Below, piece by piece: positions 24,701-36,716 of a stretch of 64,000 nt of DNA (positions are counted from its first letter, which is position 1; each line of letters opens with the position of its first letter). The stretch spans positions 62,001 to 126,000 of the forward strand of contig JAIVFJ010000085.1 in the NCBI GenBank assembly GCA_025765615.1. The letters run 5' to 3'. The notes beneath the pieces are model-generated. The model was not told the origin of the DNA. It did not search any database and saw only the letters and a list, made by a program, of their open reading frames with translations. The stretch is from Zopfochytrium polystomum. Its lineage: Eukaryota; Chytridiomycota; Chytridiomycetes; Chytridiales; Chytridiaceae. Position numbers and translations under genes: made by a program.

Positions 24701-24957
24701 AACACGATCTGGCATGCCTGCGGGGGAAGCGGCCCGATATCAACTGGCTTAAAGTCGCCGTCCGCCTTTTCCGATTCCATTGTGCGGGTGCCGGGTTCGT
24801 TTAATTGCCCTTGAACAGGTGAAGAGACGAGGTTGGCTTGCCAAGGAGGAAGTAATGGGGGGTGGTGGGGGTGTTTTGTTTGGTATTTCTTCTCGTCGTT
24901 CGTGAAATTGTCAGCAAAATTTTTCACGTGCGGTTTCCGCCGGATCGAGTTGGACAT
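21762..24957 (-). CDS. ABCG-type (White/Brown complex) half-transporter
   Basis: About 13 short exons encode one ATP-binding cassette followed by a six-helix ABC2 membrane domain, the nucleotide-binding-first order of ABCG half-transporters, which pump lipids, sterols or drugs as dimers. Seen in order: MSNSIRRK start (24957); Walker A GASGAGKTS; a 13-nt microexon (24115-24103) encoding FVFQ that completes the Q-loop with DDVILPTMTVRE; signature VSGGERKR; Walker B VLFLDEPTS, joined across an intron to GLDT; H-loop TIHQPSSE. Then the permease: SLWTQ (ends 23082) joins FRFLIGRESKDTFRNP (from 23014), FAGFFVNLSLVPIWLRWLQFVS joins PMKYGFQ. Between FRDLCFS and KKILNKQN the frame needs one extra base in an A9 run (T9 at 24467-24475), or an unplaced splice. 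The final helix runs into a (TG)n repeat that encodes CVCVCV before the stop at 21762, so the true C-terminus is uncertain. Confidence 0.85.
21763..21792. repeat. (CA)n microsatellite overlapping the ABCG 3' end
   Basis: About 30 bp of cacaca. On the minus strand it is read as Cys-Val repeats up to the stop codon. Confidence 0.85.
24103..24115 (-). other. 13-nt microexon of the ABCG gene
   Basis: Bounded by ccaccag on the acceptor side and gtaaag on the donor side. It contributes one base to complete a Gly codon, then Phe-Val-Phe-Gln. The flanking exons end with ...KKIS and start DDVILP, so the microexon rebuilds the conserved Q-loop exactly. Confidence 0.8.
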
Positions 24958-25769
24958 ATCGTCGACGAGGCAGAATCATCGCCGCGGAGGACACGAAGAC
25001 GCAATTGTGCCGAGTCTGTCTGAAGGCTGCTCACCTGGTTTGTTTCGTTTGTTCTCGATCTGTTTGTTTGTTTACGGAGGAGCTGTTTCCCCGACCCGCC
25101 AATGCTCACAAGGACAAAACCTATGCGTTTCTGATTATTCTGCCAACATTGAGCGACTGTCCCATGCACTCACACCGTGCAACGACGCCAACATCCCACA
25201 CCTCCCACAACTCCCAAACCCATAACTACAGCAGACTATGTCGCGGAGCAAGCCTCACCGATTCTTGACTGTTGCGGGCGCTATAGTTCAAACGGGTCAG
25301 ATCGATCGCCGCCCGTCATTCTTGGGCTACCAAAACTGGCGGAGTGGCGATCTCGCCGTCTTCGGCGGTACAGATTGGCCTCGCGGGCTGGTCTCGCTGG
25401 ACAACGAGGAGAGTCAACGCAGGCGTCAACGAGACCACGGCGCGAAGCGTAAAACAGCGAGGCGGAAGGGTGGAGTACAGCGCAAGGGTGTGATGACGGA
25501 ACCGATCAGAGACTAGAACTGAGATCTTGCGGGTTGATTGAGCTATTCGAGATTTTTCTTGTGTTGGGTTGCTTGACAGTTTCGCAAGTTTCGCAGCAAT
25601 GGTTGTGTTGGTAATGTGCTCTATTAAGATTCCCACTGGATGCGCTGGCAGTGGGATGCTCAAAAGGTCTTCGTGCCTGTCGAAAATCGTGCATTCAAGT
25701 TGGTTACTTTTCGCAGCATCGAGCACAGGAAGGAAATCAGAAAAGCCCCAAAGAAATCATTCCGGTGAC
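24958..25769. other. Shared upstream region of two divergent genes
   Basis: The ABCG gene (minus) and the MPR1-like acetyltransferase gene (plus) start 812 bp apart. The interval has no recognisable coding unit and presumably holds both promoters. No clear TATA box was identified. Confidence 0.55.
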
Positions 25770-26682
25770 ATGTCTTCGGCATATGGACAGATCGTCGCTG
25801 CAAACGCGTATCTCGCGAAACTTCCGCCCCTTCCTCTTAAAGGCGTCCTGGCCGATGGCTCTCCAGTGCTGATTGATCAAGTTACTACAAGCAATACCGG
25901 ATCGGCGGACATTGCGAAAATGCAATCATGGCTCAACCACGAGATCAAGAAGGGCAACACGTACCCACAGGAACAAGAACTGGACGATCAGGGATTCAGA
26001 GTAAGCGGATGCCCAGAATCGCATGAAGGGCCAATTCCACAATCCAACGGCTTCCTCGCTTCGCTGATACATCGTTCAGAACTACTTCCTTTCACACCAC
26101 GCGTTCGCAGCCAGGTCCCCGTCCGGTGAGGCGCTGGGCATGTTTTACATCAAGGTGTCTTCTCAACTAGAGCGAAATCTAGCAAGCGTCCATACTGACA
26201 TTAAACTCCAACCTAGCCCAACTTTCCAGGCCGCTGTAGCCATATCTGCAATGGCGGGTTTGTTACATCGCCAGATTTCCGCGGTCAAGGTGCATCCAAT
26301 GTCCTTCAGAAGCTTCATCGGCGTTGAGCTGACCTGCAACATCACCCGGAATTCTAGGCGTCGGAAAGGCAATGGCGAAGGCATTTCTAGTGCTTGCCCC
26401 GTCACTCGGATACCAGGCGTCCATGTTCAACCTCGTCTTCGTGTATGTCGCTCAAATGCTGTCTGGTGTTCGTGCAAACCTCACTGCTCCGCGCGGCCAA
26501 ATCTTGCTTCTTTGACCGCCTGCAGGTCCAACGAGAGCTCGGTCCGGCTGTGGCGGTCGCATGGTTTTCGCGAAATCGGCCGCATACCAAAGTGTGGCCG
26601 TCTGGAGGGCGAGGCCGACCTCGTCGACGCCATCATGTTCTACTTCGACTTTTCGACACTGCCCAAGCAGGCAGTTGCCTGA
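25770..26682 (+). CDS. MPR1-like GNAT N-acetyltransferase
   Basis: Five exons: 25770-26000, 26080-26154, 26217-26289, 26358-26442 and 26526-26682, all phases agreeing, 206 aa. The GNAT fold is visible: LGMFYIKPNFPGRC (central strands), GFVTSPDFRGQGVGKAMAKAFL (the acetyl-CoA loop R/Q-x-x-G-x-G/A), then GYQASMFNLVFVSNESSVRLWRS and GFREIGRIP. The order TYPQ...GFRNYFLSHHAF...FYIKPN...RCSHICN is that of yeast Mpr1/S. pombe Ppr1, which acetylate the toxic proline analogue azetidine-2-carboxylate and protect against oxidative stress. Substrate here is inferred from that resemblance. Exon 1 begins at ATG 25770, giving a length close to the family's (about 230 aa). No targeting peptide is evident. Confidence 0.88.
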
Positions 26683-27367
26683 CTGACTGACCATCATCGA
26701 GGAAGGAGATGGGAGAAGCGAATGCGACATCTTCTTTTTTTTTTTTTTTTCGTTTTGTTTGGTTTCCATTTGGCTCTGTGTCTTCTTCGTCACGGCAAAA
26801 AAAAAAAAAAAAAAAAAAAAAAACAACGAAAAACAGGAAGGCAGAAGACAAAAACAAAAGAAAACGAACCCGATAGGAAATCTGCTCGCGCGAGACTGCA
26901 GCCAGGCAACCGAAGAGAGAGAGAGGGAGAGAGACAGAGAGAGACCTTCCCAAGCATCACCACTCCAGCCAGCATCACCGCCAGCTTCACCCGGCCGCAC
27001 CCCCCACAGCGCCCCACCTAAAGTCCAGCAGCCGCCACCAGCGCCGGCTGCACGGACAGCAAGAGCAAAGCTTCTCTTCCCTTGGAGGATTCCACTCCAC
27101 GTCTCTCCGCACGCGCAAAGTGACGTTGTGCTTCGCCTCGCCCTGAGCAACAAAGTAGTACGGGTCAGCTCATTGTGAGAGCGACGGTAAGCCCAAACTC
27201 CGCCATTGCTGGGACCGGCTGACTTCGACATAGGAACGGATCAGAGCGGGCGATTTTGCTTGTATCGTTCCATTGCCCGTGAAGTCGGCAGCTCGACCAT
27301 TCCCGCCTTGTTCTGCCTTCCACCCTCAGACCCATTAGCATAGTGTAGTGCCTCCACGAGCCATCCA
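26683..27367. other. Intergenic region with long A and T homopolymers
   Basis: Contains a T-run at about 26732-26750, an A-run at about 26797-26823 and a (GA)n patch near 26915-26945. No gene is supported on either strand. Confidence 0.65.
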
Positions 27368-30295
27368 ATGCAAGTTCAACCTGCACTCGCCCAGTCCTCG
27401 CCCATCGATCCGCAGCACCTCTTGGTGCAGCATGAGAGCCATTTCCCAAATCAACGCCTGTCCTCATTTCAATCCACGCCCGCCTCTACTCTGCATGGCT
27501 TTCCGATGCAGCAGTCGTCGCTTGCCCTCTATCCATTGTCAGCACAGCAAAACGATCTGGCACTGTCCCATGTGACTTATGCCCAAGCCTCATCATCAAC
27601 AACCTCATCTGCAAGGCATTTAAGCCATTCGGGCAACTTAGCAGCTATGCCAGCAACGCTGGATCAACAACTCTTCCTCGCTCCCGTCTCCGAAAAGCGC
27701 GGAGCGGTTAGGAGCATTAACGCTTATTCAAATTCCGTCTCGCAGCCACCCACTCTTTTCAATCGCCCAGCTCAACCCTCAGGAACGGTTATAAAAGAGG
27801 GACGAGTACGTCTGCGGCCTTCCCAAAAGCACCAAGGTGTTTGGCCGAGGGTTATGGCTACCCTCGATTCTGCGTGCATTCTCCGCCTGGAAGGCCGTGG
27901 AGTCACAAGGCTAAGCGTTTGGAACAAAGGCACCAGCAGCAATGTACCACCTCGCCGGCCGTCAATTTCCGATATGTATTGGAGCAATCACGCTGAATTA
28001 GCACCTACTGAAGCCTTAGCTGCACCGGAGAGTGGATCTTCCCTCGAGGCGAATGAGGAGCCGTCGCACCTGAACACAAGTAAACGAAGGATGGAGCCTA
28101 TCTCACCTGTTTCACCCCGATTTCCCCTTGCGCTGTCGACTGGCCTGACGGCTCTGGCTCCCGCGCGCGAGACCCCATCACCCGATCCAATCGATTTGAG
28201 GGGCCGCCCAGACCGCCCCTCAAAAGCGGTACGACGTAGTAGCAGCGCAGGTTTATTGGATTCAGGTCGGAGTCACGGACGGTTTGATTCTAAAGAGCTT
28301 CGCCGCGGGATTTCGGTAAATCCGCGTAGGACGCTGCGAAAATCCGATCAAAGTGCTGAGCTACCGATTAGCGATCGTACTCAAGCTAAGGAGACAAACC
28401 CGCCAGGGTTGCGATCCTCCTCTCGTGCGACAATGTCACCTACTCCGTACCGCAGCATATCAACTCCGACATTGCAACTGGGAAAGTATTCCGAGTCTGC
28501 TTTTTCCATGACGTTTCGTGTGTTGGCAATCCAGGAGTCGACAGCTCTGAACGCGCTGCGACGTCCTACTCGATGTTTGAAGGTTACCGTCATCCCGATC
28601 GGCGACGATGAGGAGTTTGCCGGGAAAGCCGATGAATCGTTGCCTACTTCACACATTTTCATTCGGCATAGGCTTCGAGCGAAAATGGACGCGTGGAAGA
28701 AGTTGATCAAAGACGCGCTAAACTCTCGTGAAATTGAAATTCCCGTTGATGATGCGGACGATGGCTCCGTCGAAGAGTTGGACAAGCCTTTACAGGTCGT
28801 GGAGGAGAGTCGAGTAGAAGATGCGTCCCCAAGCCCAGACCAAGGGATGGGTCATGGGAACGAGCATGTCGCTGAACAAAATGGGAGCTTCTCTCGGCGG
28901 AGCCAAATAAGTAGCACTTCTTCAGCACTCTCTCGACGAAGGAGAATGTCCTCCATCCATCGCCCGCGTCTTGTACCTCAAAAGGTACGGTCATTGGCCG
29001 CCGTTCCCAGCGAGGAGGAGTCCATCGATTCTTCCTCTGAGGCGCGTTTGAAAAGTGAAGCAAATGAAGTTGTCAAGGTCCATGCAAAACTGCGAAAGTA
29101 TCAGCAGAAGGAAGCCGAATGGAAGAGACAAATAGCGGATCTGAAGAGGCGACTGGAAGAGAACGAGGAGCAGCACAGGAAGAATCAGACAGAACTGTTC
29201 GACGAACTCCAGGATGCGGCTGACGAAAATACCAAAAATGCCGAGCAAGTAAGACTCGACTAGTACGACAACTGCTCACAATTTTGTTACAGCTGGAAAG
29301 CCTTCAGCGTGAGTTGAAGTTGGAGAAAGCCAAGTCAGCGGTTGGTTTTTATTTGTCTCTAGGTGGCAAAACCGCTTATAGTGATTTTCTCGCTGTAGGA
29401 ACTTGATGCAGAGGTGACCAAATGGAGGGAACTTGCCAGCAAGGCGTTGGGAGAGACGATGGCCCGCATTGTATGTGCTAGATATTTTCGGAGCCAAACT
29501 TACCTTCGTTCTTGTAGAAAGCTGAGCGTGAGGTTGAGAGAGTGATCTCGGAAAGGGATTCTGCTATTGGAGAGTTCCCTACCCTGAAAATGCAGAATGA
29601 GGTGAGTGTCAACTGCTTCATGGCCTTTTATTAAAATAGTTTAGGAATTGATCAAGAGGAATATTGAGTTAGTGAAAGAAAACAAGTGGCTCCAGGCACA
29701 GCTGGACAAGGAGACAACGGCTCGAAAGGTTTTGTCTGACTCTTCCGTTTTCGGGAGTTTTTTTCTGCCTTTACTTACTTCTATTGAACTACAGAGACTG
29801 GAGCATGTTGAGCGTACCCGCCTCCATCAAGAGTCGCTCGAACTGGGAACATCGCCGGACTCATTGTACCGGGCAGCGGCGCAATCGATGGAGCCGTCCT
29901 TATCGACCGGATCGGCATCCTCTTGGGCCTCCACGGTCCACAGCGTCGAAGCGAGCACGGCTGGAGCCGTACGAGGACCTGCATTGCGAACGGGATTCGG
30001 GACTGCTGGGAATGTGAAGGGAGTTGGCCCTTCCCAGCTCTCGCTGGACGTTGATGGAAACAACGACGACGACGGCAGCAAGGGAGTCCGTCTGCGGCCG
30101 CAACCACCGACGCCACCGCCTGCCCCAAGTCTAGCAGAGGGACTCGGCAGTGAGAAGGCATGGCGGGCAAGGGCAGCCGCGGCGGCGGCGGCGGGTGTGG
30201 AGATTCGGAAAAAGGCGGTTGCGGGGGCGAGTCGAGTTCCGACGCCAACGCGCATGTCTCCGGCGCCGCGAGTGACAGTGCCCAGCGACACGTAA
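27368..30295 (+). CDS. Coiled-coil protein with a probable split PH-like domain
   Basis: Six exons: 27368-29248, 29293-29340, 29399-29470, 29518-29601, 29645-29728 and 29795-30295, about 889 aa. A Gln/Ser-rich N-terminus precedes TVIKEGRVRLRPSQKHQGVW...RVMATLDSACILRLE, which looks like the first strands of a PH fold. After a 200-residue disordered Ser/Pro/Arg insert comes LKVTVIPIG...SHIFIRHRLRAKMDAWKKLIKDAL, resembling the last strands and Trp-bearing C-terminal helix. A long coiled coil follows, spread over exons 1-6 (LKRRLEENEEQ ... LQRELKLEKAKS ... VERVISERDS ... LIKRNIELVKENK), then a Pro/Ala-rich tail. Intron 5 (29729-29794, 66 bp) is stop-free and could be retained. Introns 2 and 5 have weak GTTGGT and GTTTTG donors. 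I do not recognise a named orthologue; a membrane-associated scaffold is an inference. Confidence 0.75.
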
Positions 30296-30422
30296 CTGTG
30301 GCAAGACCCCGAACCCGACAGACGTTACCTTCCTATGACTGATCTTCCCATATTATTGTTACGACAACTACTAGCAATCCTGGCATGCTTTTTTTTTCTT
30401 TGTAGCGGCGCGCAGTAAGAAA

Positions 30423-30428
30423 AATAAA
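30423..30428 (+). terminator. Polyadenylation signal AATAAA
   Basis: AATAAA 128 bp after the stop of the coiled-coil gene, in an A-rich stretch. Position and strand fit its 3' end. Confidence 0.4.
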
Positions 30429-30525
30429 ACATTATAAAAAAGACTTTGACGTCATTTCGCTCAATGGCAGACAGAGAAAAAAGGCGCGGAAACAAAACAC
30501 ACAAAAAAAAGGAAAACCAGCTGCC

Positions 30526-32287
30526 ATGACATCGGGCTTGTCATCTTCGATCGCAAGTGATGCGCATACCGACCAACCTCACCGTGAGCGTCCGACGCCC
30601 ATTACTGCCCCTCTTGCTCACGCGCCGCCCACAGCCTCGGCCGCGCCCGTTGCGCACTCGCACGCAATGCTGCCACCGCCGTCGATCATCTACCCTCTGT
30701 CGTCCGACTCCGTTCGTCTCACGCCTTCCTCCGCTACCGCCTCGTTGCCTGTTCCGGGCAAGTGGTTCGACCGCATCATGGTTAGTCACTACCTTTCGAT
30801 ACGAGACACCACACCCAAACGCGTACTCGTCCTAACTTACTTGCTATGTGATTTAATCAGATCGTCAATCTGGAGAACACGGATTACAGTGACGCTTTGA
30901 ACGACCCCGTTCTTGGAAGCTTTCACCAACTGATTGGTTCGCCCGCTACCTCCCTCCTGCCTCCGGCCAACACCGCTCCCACAGCCGACAGCAGCAGGGA
31001 CAGCGCAAAGAAGCCGCATCATTTCTTCTTTAAGCCAGCCGCGTCCAAGCCTCCAACACCCGCCCCGGCGCCCGTCCTCCAAACTCCGACCCCGCCGCCC
31101 TCTCCTCCCTCATTGCCAACCGACGGGGGTCAGAGCACACCCCCGCCGCCGCCGCCGCGGACGGATCCACCACCCGTCGCCCTTCTCACGCGCTACAAGG
31201 CCCTCGGGCACCCGTCGCAGCCCAATTACATTGCCCAGATATGCGGAGACACGGTCGTGCGGGACGACGAGGTGTATGACGTTTCGATTTCGAGTGTGGT
31301 TGACTTGCTGGAACGGAGAGGCGTGTCGTGGCGGGCCTATATGGAGGATTATCCGGATTTGAACGAGGGAGAAATGTGGGTAGCTACGGCGGCCTATTGT
31401 TTCCCACATTATTGATCGACTCCATTAGCTATCGTGGGAGAGACCTTGGCACATACGTTCGCCGACACAGTGAGTTTTTTTTTCTTCTTTCGTTGGCTTG
31501 TGTGTGTGCGGGAAACAAACCAGTTGACCCTTCTGTTTGAAGATCCATTCATGTCGATTAAGAACATCCAAACAAATGTGAAACGGGCATCGAACGTAAG
31601 TGCATTCACAAAGGCAAGCAGAGGATAAACCTTTGGCCACTCTAGATTGTTTCTGGCAATCGGTTCCAAAAGGATCTGGCCGAAGGAAACCTTCCCCAAT
31701 ACATCTTCTGTAAGTGGGGCCAGCCGCCGGATTTTTATTTCCTTAATGTCCAAAGCACGAATCATGAGCTCTCAGAACTATAACTTTTCCTTCTAAAAGA
31801 CACTCCGAACCAAATGAACAACGGCCACGACACAAACATCCACTACGCCGGAAACTACATTCGGGACTTCCTCGTCCCGCTCCTCCGAGACCCGCGTCTC
31901 ATGTCGGCACACACGCTTGTGGTGCTAACATTTGACGAGACTGCAATGTTTTCGATTTCGAATCGAGTCGCTACGTGGCTGATTGGAAGTCCGGTTAACG
32001 AAGCAGCGCTGCGCACCGGAAAGGGGGACGCAAACGGGTGCAAAAAGGATGAAATGTAAGTGCTTGCGCTCCTGTTCGCGTGGAAGACGGTGTTTGCGCT
32101 GCTCGCTTTCATCGTGCTAATTTTTTTTTCTTCTGATCTTTCTATATCCACCTTCGGACCCTTTCGATCTTACAGGAAGTACAGCCACTTTAGCTTGCTC
32201 CGCACTGTGGAAGACAACTGGTCTCTAGGTTCTTTGAACCGCGCGGACGCGAAGGCCACACCCTTCCTGTGTTTGAAGGAGAAATAA
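30526..32287 (+). CDS. Acid-phosphatase-type phosphoesterase
   Basis: Seven exons: 30526-30780, 30861-31375, 31429-31469, 31543-31595, 31646-31709, 31800-32055 and 32176-32287, 431 aa, phases agreeing. The catalytic layout of the phosphoesterase/PhoA-type acid phosphatase family is present: WFDRIMVIVNLENTDY (N-terminal metal-binding strand), GHPSQPNYIAQICGDT (the PSQPNY motif), VVDLLERRGVSWRAYMEDYP, NNGHDTNIHYAGNYI and LVVLTFDET, ending YSHFSLLRTVEDNW. Such enzymes hydrolyse phosphate monoesters. Two oddities: the roughly 80 residues before the catalytic start are Ser/Pro/Ala-rich with no signal peptide, unlike secreted relatives; and a Pro-rich insert of about 80 residues lies between the first strand and PSQPNY. 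Cytoplasmic location is therefore inferred. Stop 32287 is followed by AATAAA at 32397. Confidence 0.87.
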
Positions 32288-32795
32288 TGCCTCGATCGGG
32301 TGGAGCGCAGCGTGCCACAGTCTTGAGATGATTACCCCCCCAATCGGTTCGAGGAAACCGCTTCTGCATTTCTTTTGTTGTTCCATTCAAGATCATAATA
32401 AATACTGTTCGTTTTCTTTTGGCTACATGTGATGAGTCGAACTAATAAATAACTCGGCCTGCGAGGCCAAATCTCCACACGTCTGTTTTTTCCCCTTCAA
32501 AAACACCCAACAGCACACCAACAGCACACCAACAGCACAGCCACCACCGTCGTCACTACTGCTGTCTCTCTCTCAGTTCTCTCTGTTTCTGCGGTCTTGG
32601 CGATTTTCTTCTTTTCCTTCATGTTTCTTTTTCTGGGGGTGAGACAGGAGACAGAGAAGTGCGGGACGAGACAAACAGCCACAAATAAAAAATAAATTAA
32701 AGAAACCAAAAAAAAAACAAAAGAAAGGAGAAGGAGAAAGGGCTTCCCCCCCTCCCGTTCCCGCCGCCCCCTTTGTCGCCACCACTCGCTCGGAG
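32288..32795. other. Intergenic region upstream of the CSC1-like gene
   Basis: 508 bp holding the 3' end of the phosphoesterase gene and a short three-fold repeat caacagcacac near 32508-32540. No further gene is seen. Confidence 0.5.
32397..32402 (+). terminator. Polyadenylation signal AATAAA
   Basis: AATAAA 110 bp downstream of the phosphoesterase stop codon, on the same strand. Confidence 0.45.
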
Positions 32796-35700
32796 ATGTC
32801 TTCGTCGTCAAACTCGACGGCGACCGGCGATGCCGCCGTCGACCTCAAGTCGGTCATGTCGGCGTTCGGCGTCCACACAGCCATTGCTTTCGGTGCGCCA
32901 TCGTGCACCGTCGCACTCCCCCCCCCCTCATCTAGACAGACGTCGCATGGCGTTGCTGCCGCCGTGTGGCAGTCCCTCATCTCCTTTCCCACCCGTTTGG
33001 AATCTTAAAAACCATGCATTGGTGCTTACCGTATCATTTGGTACTCCCTTTGAACTTCGATGCAGGACTGATTATCGCCTTCTCGTTTCTTCGGCCTGCC
33101 AACAAGGTCGTATACCAGCCGCGTCTGAAGTTTTCCCCACCAGAGTGAGTCGCGAAGATGAGGGAGCTACAGAACACATTAAGGTCTCACGCTTGAAGCT
33201 AGGAAGAAGCCTCTTCCGATCGGCCCTGCTCCAACCGCGTGGATCAAGCCGATTTTGAAGTCTGATTCATCAAATGCAGTCGCCACGCTCGGCCTTGATG
33301 CAGTCATGTTTCTAAAGTGCGCCAAAATGATGGTTCGGCTATTCCTCGCATTGACCTGTTTTGGTATGAATAGGGCATTTCGATTTGCTCGGCTTTAACT
33401 GACGCTCCTCCTCAATAGGTATACCTCTCTGCGTGTTTCACTCTTACTACCCTCGGATCACCGGCCACCAAGCGGACACCGGTCTCGTCACGGATCCAGT
33501 TGCGATCGCGAATATTTCTTCCTCCATGGCCGCAGCCAGCTCGTCGTCGCTTGCCGCTGCGTCCCTGTCTAGTGTCCGCTCTGCCAGTTCCAACACAATC
33601 ACTGGTACGGAATCGTCCAGTTCCGCGTCGTCCTCAGCAGCCACGACCAGCACGTCCGGCGGCACGACGACCACAACTTCAGACTCCGCAACAATCACCT
33701 CTGCCACCACATCATCGGATACGGCTACCTCGACGCAATCAACGGCATCAACGACAGGAGGCGCAGCAGCCCTATTGCGCCGGGAGCTCACCTATGACTT
33801 TGTTTACGACAGGATCCCAGGGTCTTCGATGGAGCTTCAAAGACGAGACATATTGAACGACACTCTGCATATTTTTGACACCACTCTCGGTTCCTTGACG
33901 ATATCCCAAATCGATGTCACTTCACCGTGGTACTGGCTTCCGGCCGGACTGGCTTGGGTATTTTCTCTCATTGTATACGGTATGATTCGAAAAAGCTGTT
34001 TTTGTTGCTACTGTCACCACAGAAATTCTCATTTTGTCATAGGACTGCTTTACTCGGTCTGGACCGATTACATCGTCTTCCGGAGGCAATGGTTTCTTTC
34101 GAAGAAGTATCAGGAGTCGCTGAACAACCGGCTTCTCCTCGCGACGAATGTTCCGGAAGTCTTACATGAAAAGAACAACTTCGTCGATTACATGAACTCT
34201 TTGAATCTTCCGATTCGCCCAACGCAGGCAGTGATTAGCCCGGACGTCAGCCACCTGGAGAAGCTTGTTAAAGAGCACACAAAGAAGACGATCGCCCTTG
34301 AAAAAATTCTTGCCAAGTATCTTAAGGACCCCGATAATATCCCGGCAACTCGGCCAACCATGACGAACCCAAAAACGCAGTCTAAAGTCGATGCCATTGA
34401 ATACTTGGGCTCGGAACTGAATCGCCTAGAGGAAGAAATCTACAAGGAACGTGCGAAACCCGATTCAAACCGAAAGGCCACCTCCGCAGGCTTTGTCTCA
34501 TTCCCAAGTATCTCCGCTGCTCACATGGCCAGCCGCAAACTTCGAGCAAACATTGGTGGTCTTGATTTCACGTCTAACGCGACCCAAATGTCCTCCTCGT
34601 TGGCTGGCACCGCTGCGACCCCTCCCAACTTCCGTCAATGCCCTCAATTCGGCGACATCACTTGGGACTCAATCGGCAACCCACCCCCTCTGCGGGTCAC
34701 ATACAGGATGATAGCGCTTGGTGGCTTCGTTGCCCTGACCATTGTCTGGACTGCGATCACTTCGGCCATTGCTTCGCTGTCAGACCTGCAATCTACGTTC
34801 AAGTCTTATCCGTCTGTTGTTGACTGGCTGCAGAGAAACCAATCGTTTACAGTCATTGTGCAAGCGTTCTTGTCGCCCATACTCCTTGCCATCGCAAACT
34901 ATATTTTGCCTCAGGTTCTACGCCTGTTGACGTGGCTCCAGGGAGTCCGCTCCAAACAAGGAATGGACAAGAGTGTTCTGCTCAAGTTGTTTGCCTTCTT
35001 CGTTTATCAGATTTTCGTTGTCTCCGTTGTCGGGTCTGTCATTGGGGCCAAAACTGCCGGTGTTAACGACCCTGGCCTTGTGACGGACTTTTACAAAAAG
35101 CAGCTTACGGATGCCATCAGTGGGCTTGCGAAGGTGCGTGCGAGTAGTTCCACCTGCATCGCTTCTAACCTAAACTGTAGAAATCAAACCTATACATAAC
35201 CTACTTATTGGCTTATTTCTCCGGTTACGGCATCGAAATGGCTCAAGTGGTGCCCCTCGCGAAAAGCTTCATCATGCGAAGGTTCTTCAAGCTCAGCCCA
35301 AGGCAGGAATACGAGCTCAACCAACCCCCTCAATTTGACTTCACACAAATTTACGGCTCTCTGTGCATGGGCTTCCTGATTGCGCTGACTTTCTCAATTG
35401 TGGCCCCGATTATTCTACCGTTTGCCTTGGTCTACTTCTCGATTGTGTTTGTTGTCATGAAGTATCAATTCATGGTAAGTCGCCCCACCCTATCCATGAG
35501 GCTATTCTGAGCGCTTCTTTAGTACGTTTACGAAGTTCGCCGAGAGACGGGCGGAACTTGGTGGCCGAAAGTGTTCAATCTTCTTTCGTTTGCACTCGGT
35601 GTGTTCCAAGCATTCACACTGGTTGTCATCTTTGCTGCCAATACGCAAGCAGGGCAACGTCAATGGTTGCTTGTAGTGCCATTGCCCTTCTTGACTGGCG

Positions 35701-36507
35701 CACTTTGGATCGCTTCTCAGCGCTTCCTGCTTCCAAAAGTCAGGTTCATCAGCCAGTCAGATGACAGCACTGCGAATGGCAACACAATTGAAATGCGGGG
35801 AATGAATAAGCCTATCGAAGCGCAGCCAGGATCGGGAGTTGGCTTGGAGGATATGGTCTTCAACCCTGCCTTGGTGAAGGTAAGCACCGCTGATTGATGA
35901 GTTGCTTTTGCCCGTCTTACCGTTCAATGTCTTTCCCCCTTTTAAGCCATTGATGAAAGTGTGGGTTTGGCAGCGAAGCAAGTATTTGCTTCCGTCCTTG
36001 TATACACCGCGCTACGCCTCGCTGGAGGATTACCTGCAGAAAAACCCCAGCGCGGCGCAAGGAGACCAATCTTCACGCCGTCATCGTCGTCTCCGCCTTC
36101 TCGCATTGTCGGGCGGCCTAAATAACAACGGGAAGCTTTCGCAACAACAACACGCGTCCGGGGAGAACAGTCACGCTGGCGTTCAAGGATTCGTGCACAT
36201 GGTGGGCAACTCCATCCAGCAGCCGTTCCATGGATATCACAATCAAATGACGGGCAGGCAGCAGAGTGTACGGCAGCAGCAGCAGCAGCAGGCACTCGCC
36301 AGTAGCTCTGCTCTTCAGGATGATCTTCCTGTGAGCGAGGACACATTGCGGCGACGGCGGATGCTGCTGGAGCGAGCGGCGCTGCTGTCCGGTCATCACC
36401 AAACAGATGATGACGACACAGAGGCAGGAGGGCATGTCGTGGAACAGCAGTTAGAGGATCTGCTTCCACCAGAAGAGATGGAGGGTGCTCCCAACGCAGC
36501 TTACTGA
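32796..36507 (+). CDS. CSC1/TMEM63-family osmosensitive cation channel
   Basis: Eight exons: 32796-32892, 33066-33144, 33203-33363, 33419-33979, 34043-35133, 35181-35474, 35523-35879 and 35947-36507, 1066 aa. The N-terminal helix (AFGVHTAIAFGLIIAFSFLRPANKVVYQPRLKF) and second helix MMVRLFLALTCFGIPLCVFHSYYPRI are separated by a Ser/Thr-rich loop of about 90 residues from the third helix (WYWLPAGLAWVFSLIVYGLLYSVWTDY). The large cytosolic domain follows (RQWFLSKKYQESLNNRLLLATNVP...), then the multi-helix core (ITWDSIGNPPPLR, FLSPILLAIANYILPQVLR, FVYQIFVVSVVGSVIG), and a cytoplasmic Gln-rich tail. CSC1 channels are plasma-membrane, hyperosmotic- or stretch-gated, Ca2+-permeable. Intron 4 (33980-34042, 63 bp) is stop-free and a multiple of three, so retention would add 21 residues inside helix 3. 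Confidence 0.9.
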
Positions 36508-36716
36508 CCGCAGGATCGAGACCAAAGCTGGAATTCCATTTTTCTTTTTTACCGAATTCTTCGCAATTTTGATCGTTATGTTCTGTTGTGAACTTGCTTT
36601 TCCTTATGCCTTGCGCTTTACCTTTTTGTGCCTGTCCGGCTTGTCTTGTCTTGGGAAAAGACTTTCTTTTTTTTTTTTTTTTTTTTCGTCCGCTGTGGTC
36701 CGACCGCAATCGACAA

